Part shown: in pieces, positions 43,108 to 51,865 of the stretch
How the letters are laid out: each line of letters opens with the position of its first letter
How positions within the stretch are numbered: position 1 is the first letter of the stretch
Source of the DNA: DATKJY01 sp964540105
Lineage (GTDB): Bacteria; Zixibacteria; MSB-5A5; GN15; FEB-12
DNA length: 64,000 nucleotides
Direction: 5' to 3'
NCBI GenBank assembly: GCA_964540105.1
Contig: CAZILL010000001.1
Span: 1,240,001 to 1,304,000 of the forward strand
The notes under the pieces: model-generated
Database searches by the model: none
What the model saw: the letters and a program-made list of their open reading frames with translations, nothing else
What the model was told of the DNA's origin: nothing
Translations under genes and position numbers: made by a program

Positions 43108-43580
43108 TATTGAGCCCGGACTCAATTGCCCGTATCCAAGCGAAGGCGACGCAGTATCCCCGGCGCAAGTCGGCGATTCTCCCGGCGCTAACAATCGCTT
43201 ATCGCCAAGTCGGCCATCTTAACGAAGGCATCTATCGTGAGATTTCGCAGGCGTTGAAGCTGCCGTATGTCGAAATCGCGGAAGCGGCATCCTTCTACAC
43301 GATGTTTCCAAAGCAGCCGGTAGGGAAGAATCTCATCCAGGTTTGTCACAATATCTCGTGCGCCTTACTCGGCGCTGACAGTCTGATCGGGTATCTTGAA
43401 CAGAAACTGGGCATCAAGAAGGGGGAAACCACCAAGGACAATCTCTTTACCCTGATATCGGTGGAGTGTCTCGGTTCGTGCGCAACAGCTCCTATGATGC
43501 AGATCAACCATGATTTCTATGAGAATCTCACCCGAGAGAAAGTCGATGCGATCCTTCTGGAGTTGAGGGCCAAGGGATGA
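43104..43580 (+). CDS. nuoE: NADH-quinone oxidoreductase subunit E
   Basis: 158 aa thioredoxin-like [2Fe-2S] subunit (cluster N1a). The ligands occur as CHNISCALLG and later VECLGSCATAPMMQIN. It helps NADH oxidation together with NuoF. Its presence, with F and G, shows a complete NADH-dehydrogenase module rather than a ferredoxin-fed 11-subunit complex. It overlaps nuoF by 4 bp. Confidence 0.93.
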   Translation: MILSPDSIARIQAKATQYPRRKSAILPALTIAYRQVGHLNEGIYREISQALKLPYVEIAEAASFYTMFPKQPVGKNLIQVCHNISCALLGADSLIGYLEQKLGIKKGETTKDNLFTLISVECLGSCATAPMMQINHDFYENLTREKVDAILLELRAKG

Positions 43581-44914
43581 GCTTCTATTCGCCCGTAGTC
43601 ACCAACGCCCAGTCAGTGGCCAAGAGCGATCGCCTGCATCTCTTCCGGTATGTTGAGGATGAGAGTCAGCGGCAGATCGAGTCTTTTGTCTCGCACGGCG
43701 GCTATCAATCTCTACGAAAGGTTCTGCTCGGTATGCAGCCCGACGAAGTCATTTCGGAGGTGAAGAATTCCGGGCTCAGGGGGAGAGGAGGTGCCGGCTT
43801 TCCGACGGGCATGAAGTGGAGCTTTATCCCCAAAGACTCTCCCAAACCGAGATATCTGATCTGCAACGCCGATGAATCAGAGCCGGGCACGTGCAAAGAT
43901 CGCGTGATTATGGAACGTGACCCACACGCCATGATCGAAGGGATGGCCATCGCCGCCTACGCCATCAGAAGCCATCTCATGTTTGTTTATATCAGGGGTG
44001 AGTTTGGGCATTGTATCGATGTCGTGGAGCAGGCCCGCACGGAAGCGTACGAGAAGGGGCATTTGGGGAAGAATATCTATGGCTCTGGTTATGACCTCGA
44101 TCTTGTCGTTCATAGCGGAGGTGGCGCGTACATATGCGGTGAAGAGACGGCGCTCTTGAATTCGCTTGAAGGGGAAAAGGGGATGTCCCGTATTCGTCCT
44201 CCGTTTCCTGCTGTCGAAGGACTCTACGCCTGCCCGACCATTGTCAACAACGTCGAGACGCTTACGACTGTCCCGCATATTATCCGCAACGGGGCGCAGT
44301 GGTATCGAACCATGGGGACGGAGAAGTCGCCGGGGAGCAAGATTTTCAGCCTGTCGGGCCATGTCAACCGCCCGGGCAACTATGAAGTCGAGCTCGGTTT
44401 CAACCTGAAGAAGCTCATCTACGACCCGGCCTTCGGCAACGGTATCCGCGACGGCCATAGACTCAAAGGGGTTATTCCGGGTGGGGCATCGACCCCATTT
44501 CTGACTCCCGACATGATCGATGTCGGCCTTGATTTTGAATCGATGGCAGCGGCCGGCTCGATGCTTGGTTCAGGAGCAGTTATCGTCTTTGACGAAAACA
44601 CGTGCATTGTCTGGACAATTCTGAAGTTGATCCATTTCTTCAGACATGAATCGTGCGGGAAATGCACACCGTGTCGTGACGGCACCGGGTGGCTGGAACA
44701 GATTATCAAGAACATCGAGCACGGCCATGGACACGCTGGCGACATCGAGACGATCGAGGATATCTGCGGCAACATCCTGGGCCGGACGATCTGCCCTCTG
44801 GGAGACGCGGCCGTCATGCCCATTCAGTCCGCGATCAAGCTTTGGCGCGACGAATGGCAATACCATATCGAACACAAGCGATGTGTGGTGAAATCTCAGT
44901 TCGAGTTCAAGTGA
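43577..44914 (+). CDS. nuoF: NADH-quinone oxidoreductase subunit F
   Basis: 445 aa, FMN- and NADH-binding subunit. GLRGRGGAGFPTGMKW (FMN region), CNADESEPGTCKDR, YICGEETALLNSLEG (NADH region) and the N3 cluster site ESCGKCTPCRDGTGWL plus a later CPLGDAA are present. An ATGA overlap connects it to nuoE. It is the entry point of electrons from NADH. Confidence 0.94.
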   Translation: MSFYSPVVTNAQSVAKSDRLHLFRYVEDESQRQIESFVSHGGYQSLRKVLLGMQPDEVISEVKNSGLRGRGGAGFPTGMKWSFIPKDSPKPRYLICNADESEPGTCKDRVIMERDPHAMIEGMAIAAYAIRSHLMFVYIRGEFGHCIDVVEQARTEAYEKGHLGKNIYGSGYDLDLVVHSGGGAYICGEETALLNSLEGEKGMSRIRPPFPAVEGLYACPTIVNNVETLTTVPHIIRNGAQWYRTMGTEKSPGSKIFSLSGHVNRPGNYEVELGFNLKKLIYDPAFGNGIRDGHRLKGVIPGGASTPFLTPDMIDVGLDFESMAAAGSMLGSGAVIVFDENTCIVWTILKLIHFFRHESCGKCTPCRDGTGWLEQIIKNIEHGHGHAGDIETIEDICGNILGRTICPLGDAAVMPIQSAIKLWRDEWQYHIEHKRCVVKSQFEFK

Positions 44915-44924
44915 GTTAGTGTAT

Positions 44925-47483
44925 ATGTCCGACGCCATCAAGACCGTCATCCCCAACGCTGTCAAGACTGTGACGCTTACTATCAACGGGCAGGCGACTA
45001 CAGTCGCTAAAGGAACGACCGTATTGGAGGCTGCCGCGGCCATGGGCATTCACATCCCGACGTTCTGCTGGCACCCGAAGCTGAAGCCGGTCGGAGCCTG
45101 TCGTATGTGTTACGTAGAAATAGAGAAGATGCCCAAGTTGCAGGTCTCCTGCGCGACTGAGGCTATGGACGGCATGGTTGTTCAGACTGAATCTGAGCAG
45201 GTCAAGCGGGGTCGCAAAGCCGTAATCGAGTTCATACTCATCAATCACCCACTCGACTGCCCGACATGCGACAAGGGAGGCGAGTGCGAGCTGCAGAACC
45301 TGACCTTCGCGCATGGCTACGACGACAGTCGATTCGACTTCCAGAAGAAGAGGAAATTGGGGGGCGGGGTCACGACAACGTTCGATGACAAAAGGATCGG
45401 CCCGGAAATCGTCTTGAACCGCAACCGATGCATTTTGTGCTACAAGTGCGTTCGATCGAACAAGGAAGCATTTGGCGAATATGATCTTGGCGCGTTTGAA
45501 CGCGGGAATGCGACGGAGATCGATGCTGCTCCCGGCGAACAGGTGGCCAATCCGTTTTCTGGAAACCTCGTGGAGATATGCCCGGTAGGAGCCCTGACCA
45601 ATACCGATTGGCGCTATAAGATGCGCGTGTGGCTGACCAAGACCGCTCCATCAGTCTGCAACTTCACATCCTCTGGAACGAATATCTCGTTTTACAAAGA
45701 AGAGAATCGCCGTCTCCTGCGAGTGACGTCGCGCCGCAATGACGACATCGACGATGGCTGGCTGTCCGATGTCACGCGCTACGGGTACCAGATCGCGCAT
45801 TCGCCCGATCGCATCCGCACTCCAATGATCAAGAAGGATGGTCGCCAAACACCCGCTACCTGGGAGGATGCGATTGCACTCATCGCAAAACGCCTCAAAG
45901 AAGTCAAGAGTTCAAAGGGCGCGGTCTGCATCGGCGCTCTGGCCGCGGCCAATCTCGACAACGAGTCCTTGCACAGCCTTTCCAAGCTCATGCGAGTTAC
46001 GATCGGATCCAACAACATCGATTTCCGTACAGAATACAAGGCACTGCCCTCGACCGTGGACAGTCCGTATTCAATCCTGGCCTCACAGCCGTTTTCCATC
46101 GCCGACGTCGACCGTTCGGATCTGATCGTGAGTTTCGGAAGTGATTTGGTCAAGGAGCATGCCAACGAGTATCTGCGCATGCGCAAGGCGTACAACTTCA
46201 CACACCCGAAGATTCTGGCGATCAACTCGTATTCTGTCAAGTCTTCTGATATCGCCGATGTCGAAATCATTCATAAGCCAGGAACGGAAGAACTGCTCAT
46301 TGCCGGAGTGTGTCTCGCGGCAATTGAGGAGAACATCATCGGCAGCGCTCTTGTCGCCGAGATCAAAGCGAAGATTGTACCGACTACATTGGCAGAGGCA
46401 TCCCGTGCGTGCGGTGTTCCGGTTCCGGACATCAAGCTGATCGCGCGCTTCCTTGTCGATGCGAAGAGGGTAAGCTTCCTGATAGGGGAACAGGTTAGTC
46501 TATCACGAGACCGAGACAGCGTTTCATCGGCGCTCTGCAATCTTAACTTCGTCTTCGGGCTTAGCGCCAAGGGGCAGATCGCGGCGCTCGCTCGCCACCC
46601 CAACTCCGTTGGAGCGCAGAGGCTCGGGATTGTTCCGGTGCCGTCGACAGCGATCAGGAACTTCCTTTCGTCTGCCTGGGGCACGTTCCCTGATGCTCCT
46701 CCCCATACGACCGATCAGATGTTCTCGTTGATGAAATCAGAAGAGCTGGATGCCCTTCTGGTAGTGGGGGCTAACCCGATCATGCTCTACCCGGACAGAG
46801 AGTTTGCCCAGGAAGCGCTCGAGAAACTCGACTTCCTCGTTGCCTGCGATCTCGTCGAAACTGAAACCACGGCCATGGCCGATGTTGTTCTTCCCCTGTC
46901 AAGCTGGGCGGAGTACTCAGGCACATATCTCAATCTGGAAGGACGCGCTCAGCGGACGAGCGTGGGGATTCGGCCGCAACATAAGTCTCTCCCCGGGCAC
47001 GATCTACTCAATCTTTTGGCGAGCAAGATGGGCAATCCGCTGTTTTCATCTGAATCGGAACGCGACGCCGAAATCGAGGAGGTTTTGAATGCGCACAAGA
47101 CCCCGCCTATGCCGACATCATTGTTCGAAGTAAAACCGCCGGCCTCAGAGCAGGAATCCGACTTTCCGCACATCCTGATTGTAGGAGACGACCCACACCA
47201 TAGAGGTCATCTCACTGAGAAGAGCGCCTCCCTTGTGAGCTTCTGTGGGGATGCGTATGTTGAGATTTCGCCCGATATTGCCGCGAAGCTTGGCATCGAA
47301 GATGGGGATTCTGTTCGCGTTGAGTCCCAAGTCGGCAAGGTAATAGCCAGAGCGAAGATCTCCAGTGACATCGAAAACGACGTGGTGTTTATGCCTCGCA
47401 ATTTCGTGGCCGCCAAAGTGAATGCTCTACAGTCGCGAAAGAAGCGACTGGATCATGTGCGGCTGAGCAAACTGTCAGGTTGA
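44925..47483 (+). CDS. nuoG: NADH-quinone oxidoreductase subunit G
   Basis: 852 aa from the ATG at 44925 (a GTG two codons earlier is possible). The N-terminal [2Fe-2S] ferredoxin domain has CWHPKLKPVGACRMC, then the His-ligated cluster in HPLDCPTCDKGGECELQ, and CILCYKCVRSNKEAFG with a later CPVGALTN. The large C-terminal part is a molybdopterin-oxidoreductase-like domain (~220-850) that lacks cofactor in known enzymes. Length is at the upper end of bacterial NuoG (~680-910 aa). Confidence 0.93.
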   Translation: MSDAIKTVIPNAVKTVTLTINGQATTVAKGTTVLEAAAAMGIHIPTFCWHPKLKPVGACRMCYVEIEKMPKLQVSCATEAMDGMVVQTESEQVKRGRKAVIEFILINHPLDCPTCDKGGECELQNLTFAHGYDDSRFDFQKKRKLGGGVTTTFDDKRIGPEIVLNRNRCILCYKCVRSNKEAFGEYDLGAFERGNATEIDAAPGEQVANPFSGNLVEICPVGALTNTDWRYKMRVWLTKTAPSVCNFTSSGTNISFYKEENRRLLRVTSRRNDDIDDGWLSDVTRYGYQIAHSPDRIRTPMIKKDGRQTPATWEDAIALIAKRLKEVKSSKGAVCIGALAAANLDNESLHSLSKLMRVTIGSNNIDFRTEYKALPSTVDSPYSILASQPFSIADVDRSDLIVSFGSDLVKEHANEYLRMRKAYNFTHPKILAINSYSVKSSDIADVEIIHKPGTEELLIAGVCLAAIEENIIGSALVAEIKAKIVPTTLAEASRACGVPVPDIKLIARFLVDAKRVSFLIGEQVSLSRDRDSVSSALCNLNFVFGLSAKGQIAALARHPNSVGAQRLGIVPVPSTAIRNFLSSAWGTFPDAPPHTTDQMFSLMKSEELDALLVVGANPIMLYPDREFAQEALEKLDFLVACDLVETETTAMADVVLPLSSWAEYSGTYLNLEGRAQRTSVGIRPQHKSLPGHDLLNLLASKMGNPLFSSESERDAEIEEVLNAHKTPPMPTSLFEVKPPASEQESDFPHILIVGDDPHHRGHLTEKSASLVSFCGDAYVEISPDIAAKLGIEDGDSVRVESQVGKVIARAKISSDIENDVVFMPRNFVAAKVNALQSRKKRLDHVRLSKLSG

Positions 47484-47490
47484 CGAAGAG

Positions 47491-48486
47491 ATGTTTGAAG
47501 TAGCGTTTCTGTCATCAGTGAAAGTGATCGTTGTGATCGTGGCGGTTCTTACCGGTTGCGCCTATGCCACGTATCTCGAGCGTAAAGTTGTGGCCTATAT
47601 GCAACATCGAATTGGTCCATCCTATGCCGGGCCGTACGGACTCCTGCAACCAGTCGCTGATGCCATCAAGATGGCCTTCAAAGAGGACCTTGTCCCGGAC
47701 CGGGTCGAACGAGTGACCTATGCGCTCGCCCCGATTGTGGCCTTTGTACCCGCCATGTTGTCGTTTGCGGTAGTACCGTTTTCGGCCGACCTCAGTGTCG
47801 CCGGACGCAACGTGACCGGCGTGATTTCCGATCTGAACATTGGCGTTCTGTTCGTTTTTGCCGTTACGTCACTCGGCGTATATGGTATTATTCTCGCTGG
47901 TTGGTCGTCGGGTTCGAAATACTCTCTCATGGGCGGAATTCGATCGTCGGCGCAGATGATCTCGTACGAGATCAGCTACGGTCTGTCGATAATCGGTGTT
48001 ATTTTGATCGCAAACACGCTCTCCATGCGCGAGCTCGTCGCCCAGCAGGCAACTATTGCCGACTGGTTCATCTGGAAACAACCGCTCGGATTCCTCCTCT
48101 ATCTTACCTGCGCCATTGCCGAGACGAATCGTGCCCCGTTTGACCTGCCCGAGGCGGAGTCTGAGCTCGTTGCGGGATATCACACGGAGTATTCCTCGTT
48201 CAGATTCGGGATGTTCTTTGTCGGTGAGTACGGGAACATGCTCGCCGTCTCCAGTGTGGCTACAACGCTGTTCCTTGGGGGCTGGCAAGGACCATTTCTG
48301 CCCCCCGCGCTTTCGATCGTCTGGTTCGTGGTCAAGGTCTTCCTGTTCATGTTCTTCTATATCTGGCTTCGCGCTACTCTCCCGCGTCTGAGGTATGATC
48401 AGTTGATGAATTTTGGCTGGAAAGTGCTTTTTCCGCTCGCGCTTTTGAATATCATTGTCACCGGATTTGTCGTTCTTTGGAAATAG
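47491..48486 (+). CDS. nuoH: NADH-quinone oxidoreductase subunit H
   Basis: 331 aa with about eight transmembrane helices. Hallmarks are YLERKVVAYMQHRIGPSYAG, GLLQPVADAIKM, and AETNRAPFDLPEAESELVAG followed by YHTEYSS, containing the acidic E-channel residues. NuoH closes the quinone tunnel against NuoB and NuoD. It lies 7 bp downstream of nuoG. Confidence 0.94.
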   Translation: MFEVAFLSSVKVIVVIVAVLTGCAYATYLERKVVAYMQHRIGPSYAGPYGLLQPVADAIKMAFKEDLVPDRVERVTYALAPIVAFVPAMLSFAVVPFSADLSVAGRNVTGVISDLNIGVLFVFAVTSLGVYGIILAGWSSGSKYSLMGGIRSSAQMISYEISYGLSIIGVILIANTLSMRELVAQQATIADWFIWKQPLGFLLYLTCAIAETNRAPFDLPEAESELVAGYHTEYSSFRFGMFFVGEYGNMLAVSSVATTLFLGGWQGPFLPPALSIVWFVVKVFLFMFFYIWLRATLPRLRYDQLMNFGWKVLFPLALLNIIVTGFVVLWK

Positions 48487-48512
48487 CTCATGCGACGAGA
48501 AACGGGTTTATT

Positions 48513-49019
48513 GTGAAGGAATTATTGAAATCGGTGGGGCATGTGTTCCTGAAGATGCCTCTGGGATTCGTCGTGACCTTGAAGCATCTGTTCAAGAAGC
48601 CGATCTCACTCGACTATCCGCGGGTCAAGCGACCGATGAGTGCACGTTATCGTGGACGACACTATCTCGAGCGCTATGACGACGGTACCGAACGCTGTGT
48701 TTGCTGCGGGTTGTGTGCGGCCGCCTGCCCGGCCGATGCCATTTACATGGAACCGGAAGAGACACCGAACGGCGAGCGCAAAGCGAAAGTCTATGAGATC
48801 AACCTCTTGCGGTGCATCTTCTGCGGTTTCTGCGAAGAAGCTTGTCCGGAGGAAGCTGTTTTCCTTGGACAAGAATACGAATTCTCTGCTTTTGATCGCA
48901 ATTCGTTCATTTGGACCAAATCAGATATGCTGGTGCCACACCCGAGGAAGGATAATCCGGTGAAGCGGATCATTCGCCGAGTCAGGCGCGTCTATGGCGT
49001 CACGGATGCTCACCGATGA
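48513..49019 (+). CDS. nuoI: NADH-quinone oxidoreductase subunit I
   Basis: 168 aa from the GTG at 48513, whose product VKELLKSVGHVF matches the usual N-terminus; a TTG at 48477 in frame would overlap nuoH and add twelve atypical residues. Two complete [4Fe-4S] motifs, CVCCGLCAAACPADAI and CIFCGFCEEACPEEAV, hold clusters N6a and N6b. The SARYRGRHYLERYDDGTERC stretch is typical of the family. It overlaps nuoJ by 4 bp. Confidence 0.9.
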   Translation: MKELLKSVGHVFLKMPLGFVVTLKHLFKKPISLDYPRVKRPMSARYRGRHYLERYDDGTERCVCCGLCAAACPADAIYMEPEETPNGERKAKVYEINLLRCIFCGFCEEACPEEAVFLGQEYEFSAFDRNSFIWTKSDMLVPHPRKDNPVKRIIRRVRRVYGVTDAHR

Positions 49020-49612
49020 ACGTTGACTCTTTCATTTTCGTGTTTTCAGCCGTCGTCGCCATATTCGGCGCTACGATGATGATCTCGCAGCGCAATCCGG
49101 TGGCATCTGTGTTGTACTTGATCGTGTCGCTTGTAGCTCAGGCGGTCCTATATGTGCAGTTGAGTGCGCTCTTCCTCGGCGCTATTCTCATCATTGTTTA
49201 CGCCGGGGCCATCATGGTTCTCTTCCTGTTTGTCATCATGTTGCTCAACCTAAGGGGAGGCGAGGATTTAGGGGAAAACTCACATCCGGTGAGTCGGGTG
49301 GTCAAGTATTCGGTCGCCACGCTTCTCCTTGTCGAGTTGGTTCTGCTCATGCGGGGGATACACGTAACAGCCATTGCTCCCGGGATTATGGCTGCACCGA
49401 CAGACGACTTCGGTTCCGTCAAGGCCGTAGCGATGCTGCTCTTCACCAAGTATCTCTATCCCTTTGAACTTACGGGCGTTTTGCTCCTTGTAGCAGTTGT
49501 GGGGGCCGTTGTCATTTCGCGGAAAGAGCGACCTGGCGAGCAGTCAGGCATTGAAGAAACGACTCTTGATCAGGACCTAACTCAGGATCAACGGGATGAG
49601 GTAGTGCGCTGA
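49016..49612 (+). CDS. nuoJ: NADH-quinone oxidoreductase subunit J
   Basis: 198 aa with five transmembrane helices. The conserved third-helix region LGAILIIVYAGAIMVLFLFV, with its pi-bulge glycine/tyrosine, is present, as is the N-terminal ATMMISQRNPVASVLYLI. The C-terminal ~30 residues are a charged cytoplasmic tail (KERPGEQSGIEETTLD). The start overlaps the nuoI stop (ATGA). Confidence 0.93.
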   Translation: MNVDSFIFVFSAVVAIFGATMMISQRNPVASVLYLIVSLVAQAVLYVQLSALFLGAILIIVYAGAIMVLFLFVIMLLNLRGGEDLGENSHPVSRVVKYSVATLLLVELVLLMRGIHVTAIAPGIMAAPTDDFGSVKAVAMLLFTKYLYPFELTGVLLLVAVVGAVVISRKERPGEQSGIEETTLDQDLTQDQRDEVVR

Positions 49613-49613
49613 G

Positions 49614-49916
49614 ATGATCCCTATCTGGACTTACCTGATCGTGGCCGCCATTCTGTTCGGCATTGGTGCGCTCGGCGTGATGATTACGCGGAATATGATC
49701 GTTCTCTTCATGTCCATCGAACTGATGCTGAATGCTGCCAATCTTGCGCTTATCGCCTTCTCGCGCGCCCTGAGCGTTATGGATGGCCACGTGATTGTGT
49801 TCCTTGTCCTCACCGTTGCTGCGGCTGAGGCCGCTGTCGGGTTGGCGATGATCATCATGATCTTCCGTAACCGGGAGACCATTAACATCGATCGATACAG
49901 TCTATTGAAGTGGTAG
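49614..49916 (+). CDS. nuoK: NADH-quinone oxidoreductase subunit K
   Basis: 100 aa, three helices, the standard size. The two conserved membrane glutamates occur in LFMSIELMLNAANL and VAAAEAAVGLAMI. It links NuoJ to the antiporter-like subunits. It lies 1 bp after nuoJ. Confidence 0.94.
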   Translation: MIPIWTYLIVAAILFGIGALGVMITRNMIVLFMSIELMLNAANLALIAFSRALSVMDGHVIVFLVLTVAAAEAAVGLAMIIMIFRNRETINIDRYSLLKW

Positions 49917-49923
49917 GTGCGTG

Positions 49924-51864
49924 ATGTCCGAGTATTTGTTCCTGATACCGCTGCTGCCACTGATTGGGTTTCTGATCAACGGGCTGTTCATCGGACGCCT
50001 GCCGAAGCCGCTCATCTCCATCGTTGGTTGTGGATCGATAGGACTTTCGTTGATTCTGGCCCTCATGCTCTTTTTCGAATTGAAAGGGATGCCACCGGAC
50101 GCTCGATTCATGGAACAGGTCCTCTTTACGTGGATTCCATCGGGTGTGTTCACAGTCAATATGGCCTTCATGCTCGACCCGCTTTCCGCCGTCATGATCC
50201 TCGTCGTATGCGGCGTTGGGTTCCTGATTCATGTTTATTCTGTCGGCTACATGCATCACGATCCGGGTTATGGACGCTATTTCGCCTATCTGAACCTGTT
50301 CACTTTCTCCATGCTTGTCCTCGTTCTGGCAAACAATTATCTGCTTATGTTCGTGGGATGGGAGGGGGTCGGGCTTTGTTCCTATCTCCTGATCGGATTC
50401 TGGTTTGAGAAGAAGTCCGCGTCGGATGCCGGCAAGAAGGCGTTCATTGTCAATCGTATCGGTGATTTTGGTTTCCTGCTCGGATTGTTCATCATCTTCT
50501 GGCAAGTAGGGTCACTCGACTTTCGAACAGTCATGCAATCTGCGCCGACGGCATTCACAGTAGGCGGAACATTGGTTACGGCCGCCTGTCTGTTGCTCTT
50601 CGTTGGCGCCACCGGCAAGTCCGCCCAGATTCCACTCTACGTTTGGCTCCCGGACGCGATGGAGGGACCCACGCCCGTTTCTGCGCTCATCCACGCGGCG
50701 ACCATGGTAACCGCGGGCGTCTACATGATCGCCCGCTCCAACGTCCTCTACATGATGGCGCCTGATGCGCTCCTGGTAGTAGCCATTGTCGGCGCCAGCA
50801 CGGCCCTATTTGCCGCTACTATCGGGTTGGTGCAAAACGACATCAAGCGCGTTCTGGCCTATTCAACAGTCAGCCAGTTGGGCTATATGTTCCTCGCGTG
50901 CGGAGTGGCCTCATTTTCAGCTGGTATCTTCCATCTGATGACTCACGCCTTCTTCAAAGCCCTCTTGTTCCTGGGAGCTGGTTCGGTCATCCACGCCATG
51001 TCGAGCGAGCAGGATATCCGCAAAATGGGTGGCCTGAAGAGGTATCTGCCAATCACCTATACAACGTTCCTGATCGCAACCCTGGCGATTGCCGGAATCC
51101 CCGGACTCTCCGGTTTCTTCTCAAAAGATGAAATTCTCTGGAAAGCGTTCTCGTCCGACTTCGGCCATCCGCTTCTCTGGGTGATCGGTTTTGTCACTGC
51201 GGGACTGACCGCATTCTACATGTTTCGCCTTGTTTACCTGACCTTCCATGGAACCGAGCGAATGGATCAGCATACCCGGGAACATATCCATGAGTCTCCC
51301 CGATCCATGACCGTGCCATTGATGGTTCTGGCGCTCTTGTCGATCGTGGGGGGGTGGGTAGGGATGCCGCATCTCTTTGGAGTTACCAACTATTTCGAAG
51401 AGTGGCTTCATCCGGTGATGGCGACTGTTTCGGCAGGCGCTACAGAACATATCCCTGCCTCAGGCGGGGGAGAGACGGGCCTGGAGTGGACGCTCATGTT
51501 CGCCTCAGTCCTGCTCGTTGTCGGAGCGATTTGGCTCGCGCACTACCTGTATCAGCGCAACCTGAAGGCGACCACATCACTGCGGGAGAGAGTTAGCAGT
51601 GTGCATACATTGTTGTTGAATAAGTACTTTGTCGATGAGCTTTACGGGGCGGTCGTCGTGCGACCGATCGTCTATGGTTCTGTGTTCCTGTGGAAAGTGT
51701 TTGATGTGATGGTCATTGATGGACTGATCAACGGTATGGCCGTCCTCTGGAGAGAGATGTCGGATACGCTGCGATTTGCGCAGTCGGGAAGAGTGCGCGG
51801 CTATGCCACGATCTTCGTGATCGGTGTTGTGACGGTCGTCGCTTACCTGGTCTACGGATTCTGA
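49924..51864 (+). CDS. nuoL: NADH-quinone oxidoreductase subunit L
   Basis: 646 aa from the ATG at 49924 (a GTG one codon earlier is in frame). An antiporter-like subunit with about sixteen helices: WEGVGLCSYLLIGFWF (catalytic Glu region), AQIPLYVWLPDAMEGPTPV, SALIHAATMVTAGVYMIARS, and GIPGLSGFFSKDEILW. The long lateral helix and final anchor follow the core, as the C-terminal LFLWKVFDVMVIDGLING region indicates. It pumps protons at the tip of the membrane arm. Confidence 0.94.
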   Translation: MSEYLFLIPLLPLIGFLINGLFIGRLPKPLISIVGCGSIGLSLILALMLFFELKGMPPDARFMEQVLFTWIPSGVFTVNMAFMLDPLSAVMILVVCGVGFLIHVYSVGYMHHDPGYGRYFAYLNLFTFSMLVLVLANNYLLMFVGWEGVGLCSYLLIGFWFEKKSASDAGKKAFIVNRIGDFGFLLGLFIIFWQVGSLDFRTVMQSAPTAFTVGGTLVTAACLLLFVGATGKSAQIPLYVWLPDAMEGPTPVSALIHAATMVTAGVYMIARSNVLYMMAPDALLVVAIVGASTALFAATIGLVQNDIKRVLAYSTVSQLGYMFLACGVASFSAGIFHLMTHAFFKALLFLGAGSVIHAMSSEQDIRKMGGLKRYLPITYTTFLIATLAIAGIPGLSGFFSKDEILWKAFSSDFGHPLLWVIGFVTAGLTAFYMFRLVYLTFHGTERMDQHTREHIHESPRSMTVPLMVLALLSIVGGWVGMPHLFGVTNYFEEWLHPVMATVSAGATEHIPASGGGETGLEWTLMFASVLLVVGAIWLAHYLYQRNLKATTSLRERVSSVHTLLLNKYFVDELYGAVVVRPIVYGSVFLWKVFDVMVIDGLINGMAVLWREMSDTLRFAQSGRVRGYATIFVIGVVTVVAYLVYGF

Positions 51865-51865
51865 T

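Noticed and set aside
48477..48512. Upstream TTG start for nuoI
   Set aside because: It would overlap nuoH and add twelve residues that do not match the family N-terminus; GTG at 48513 fits better.
49882..50505. 207-aa acidic/polar open frame opposite nuoL
   Set aside because: Antisense to NuoL; His/Glu/Asp-rich composition results from complementing a hydrophobic membrane gene.
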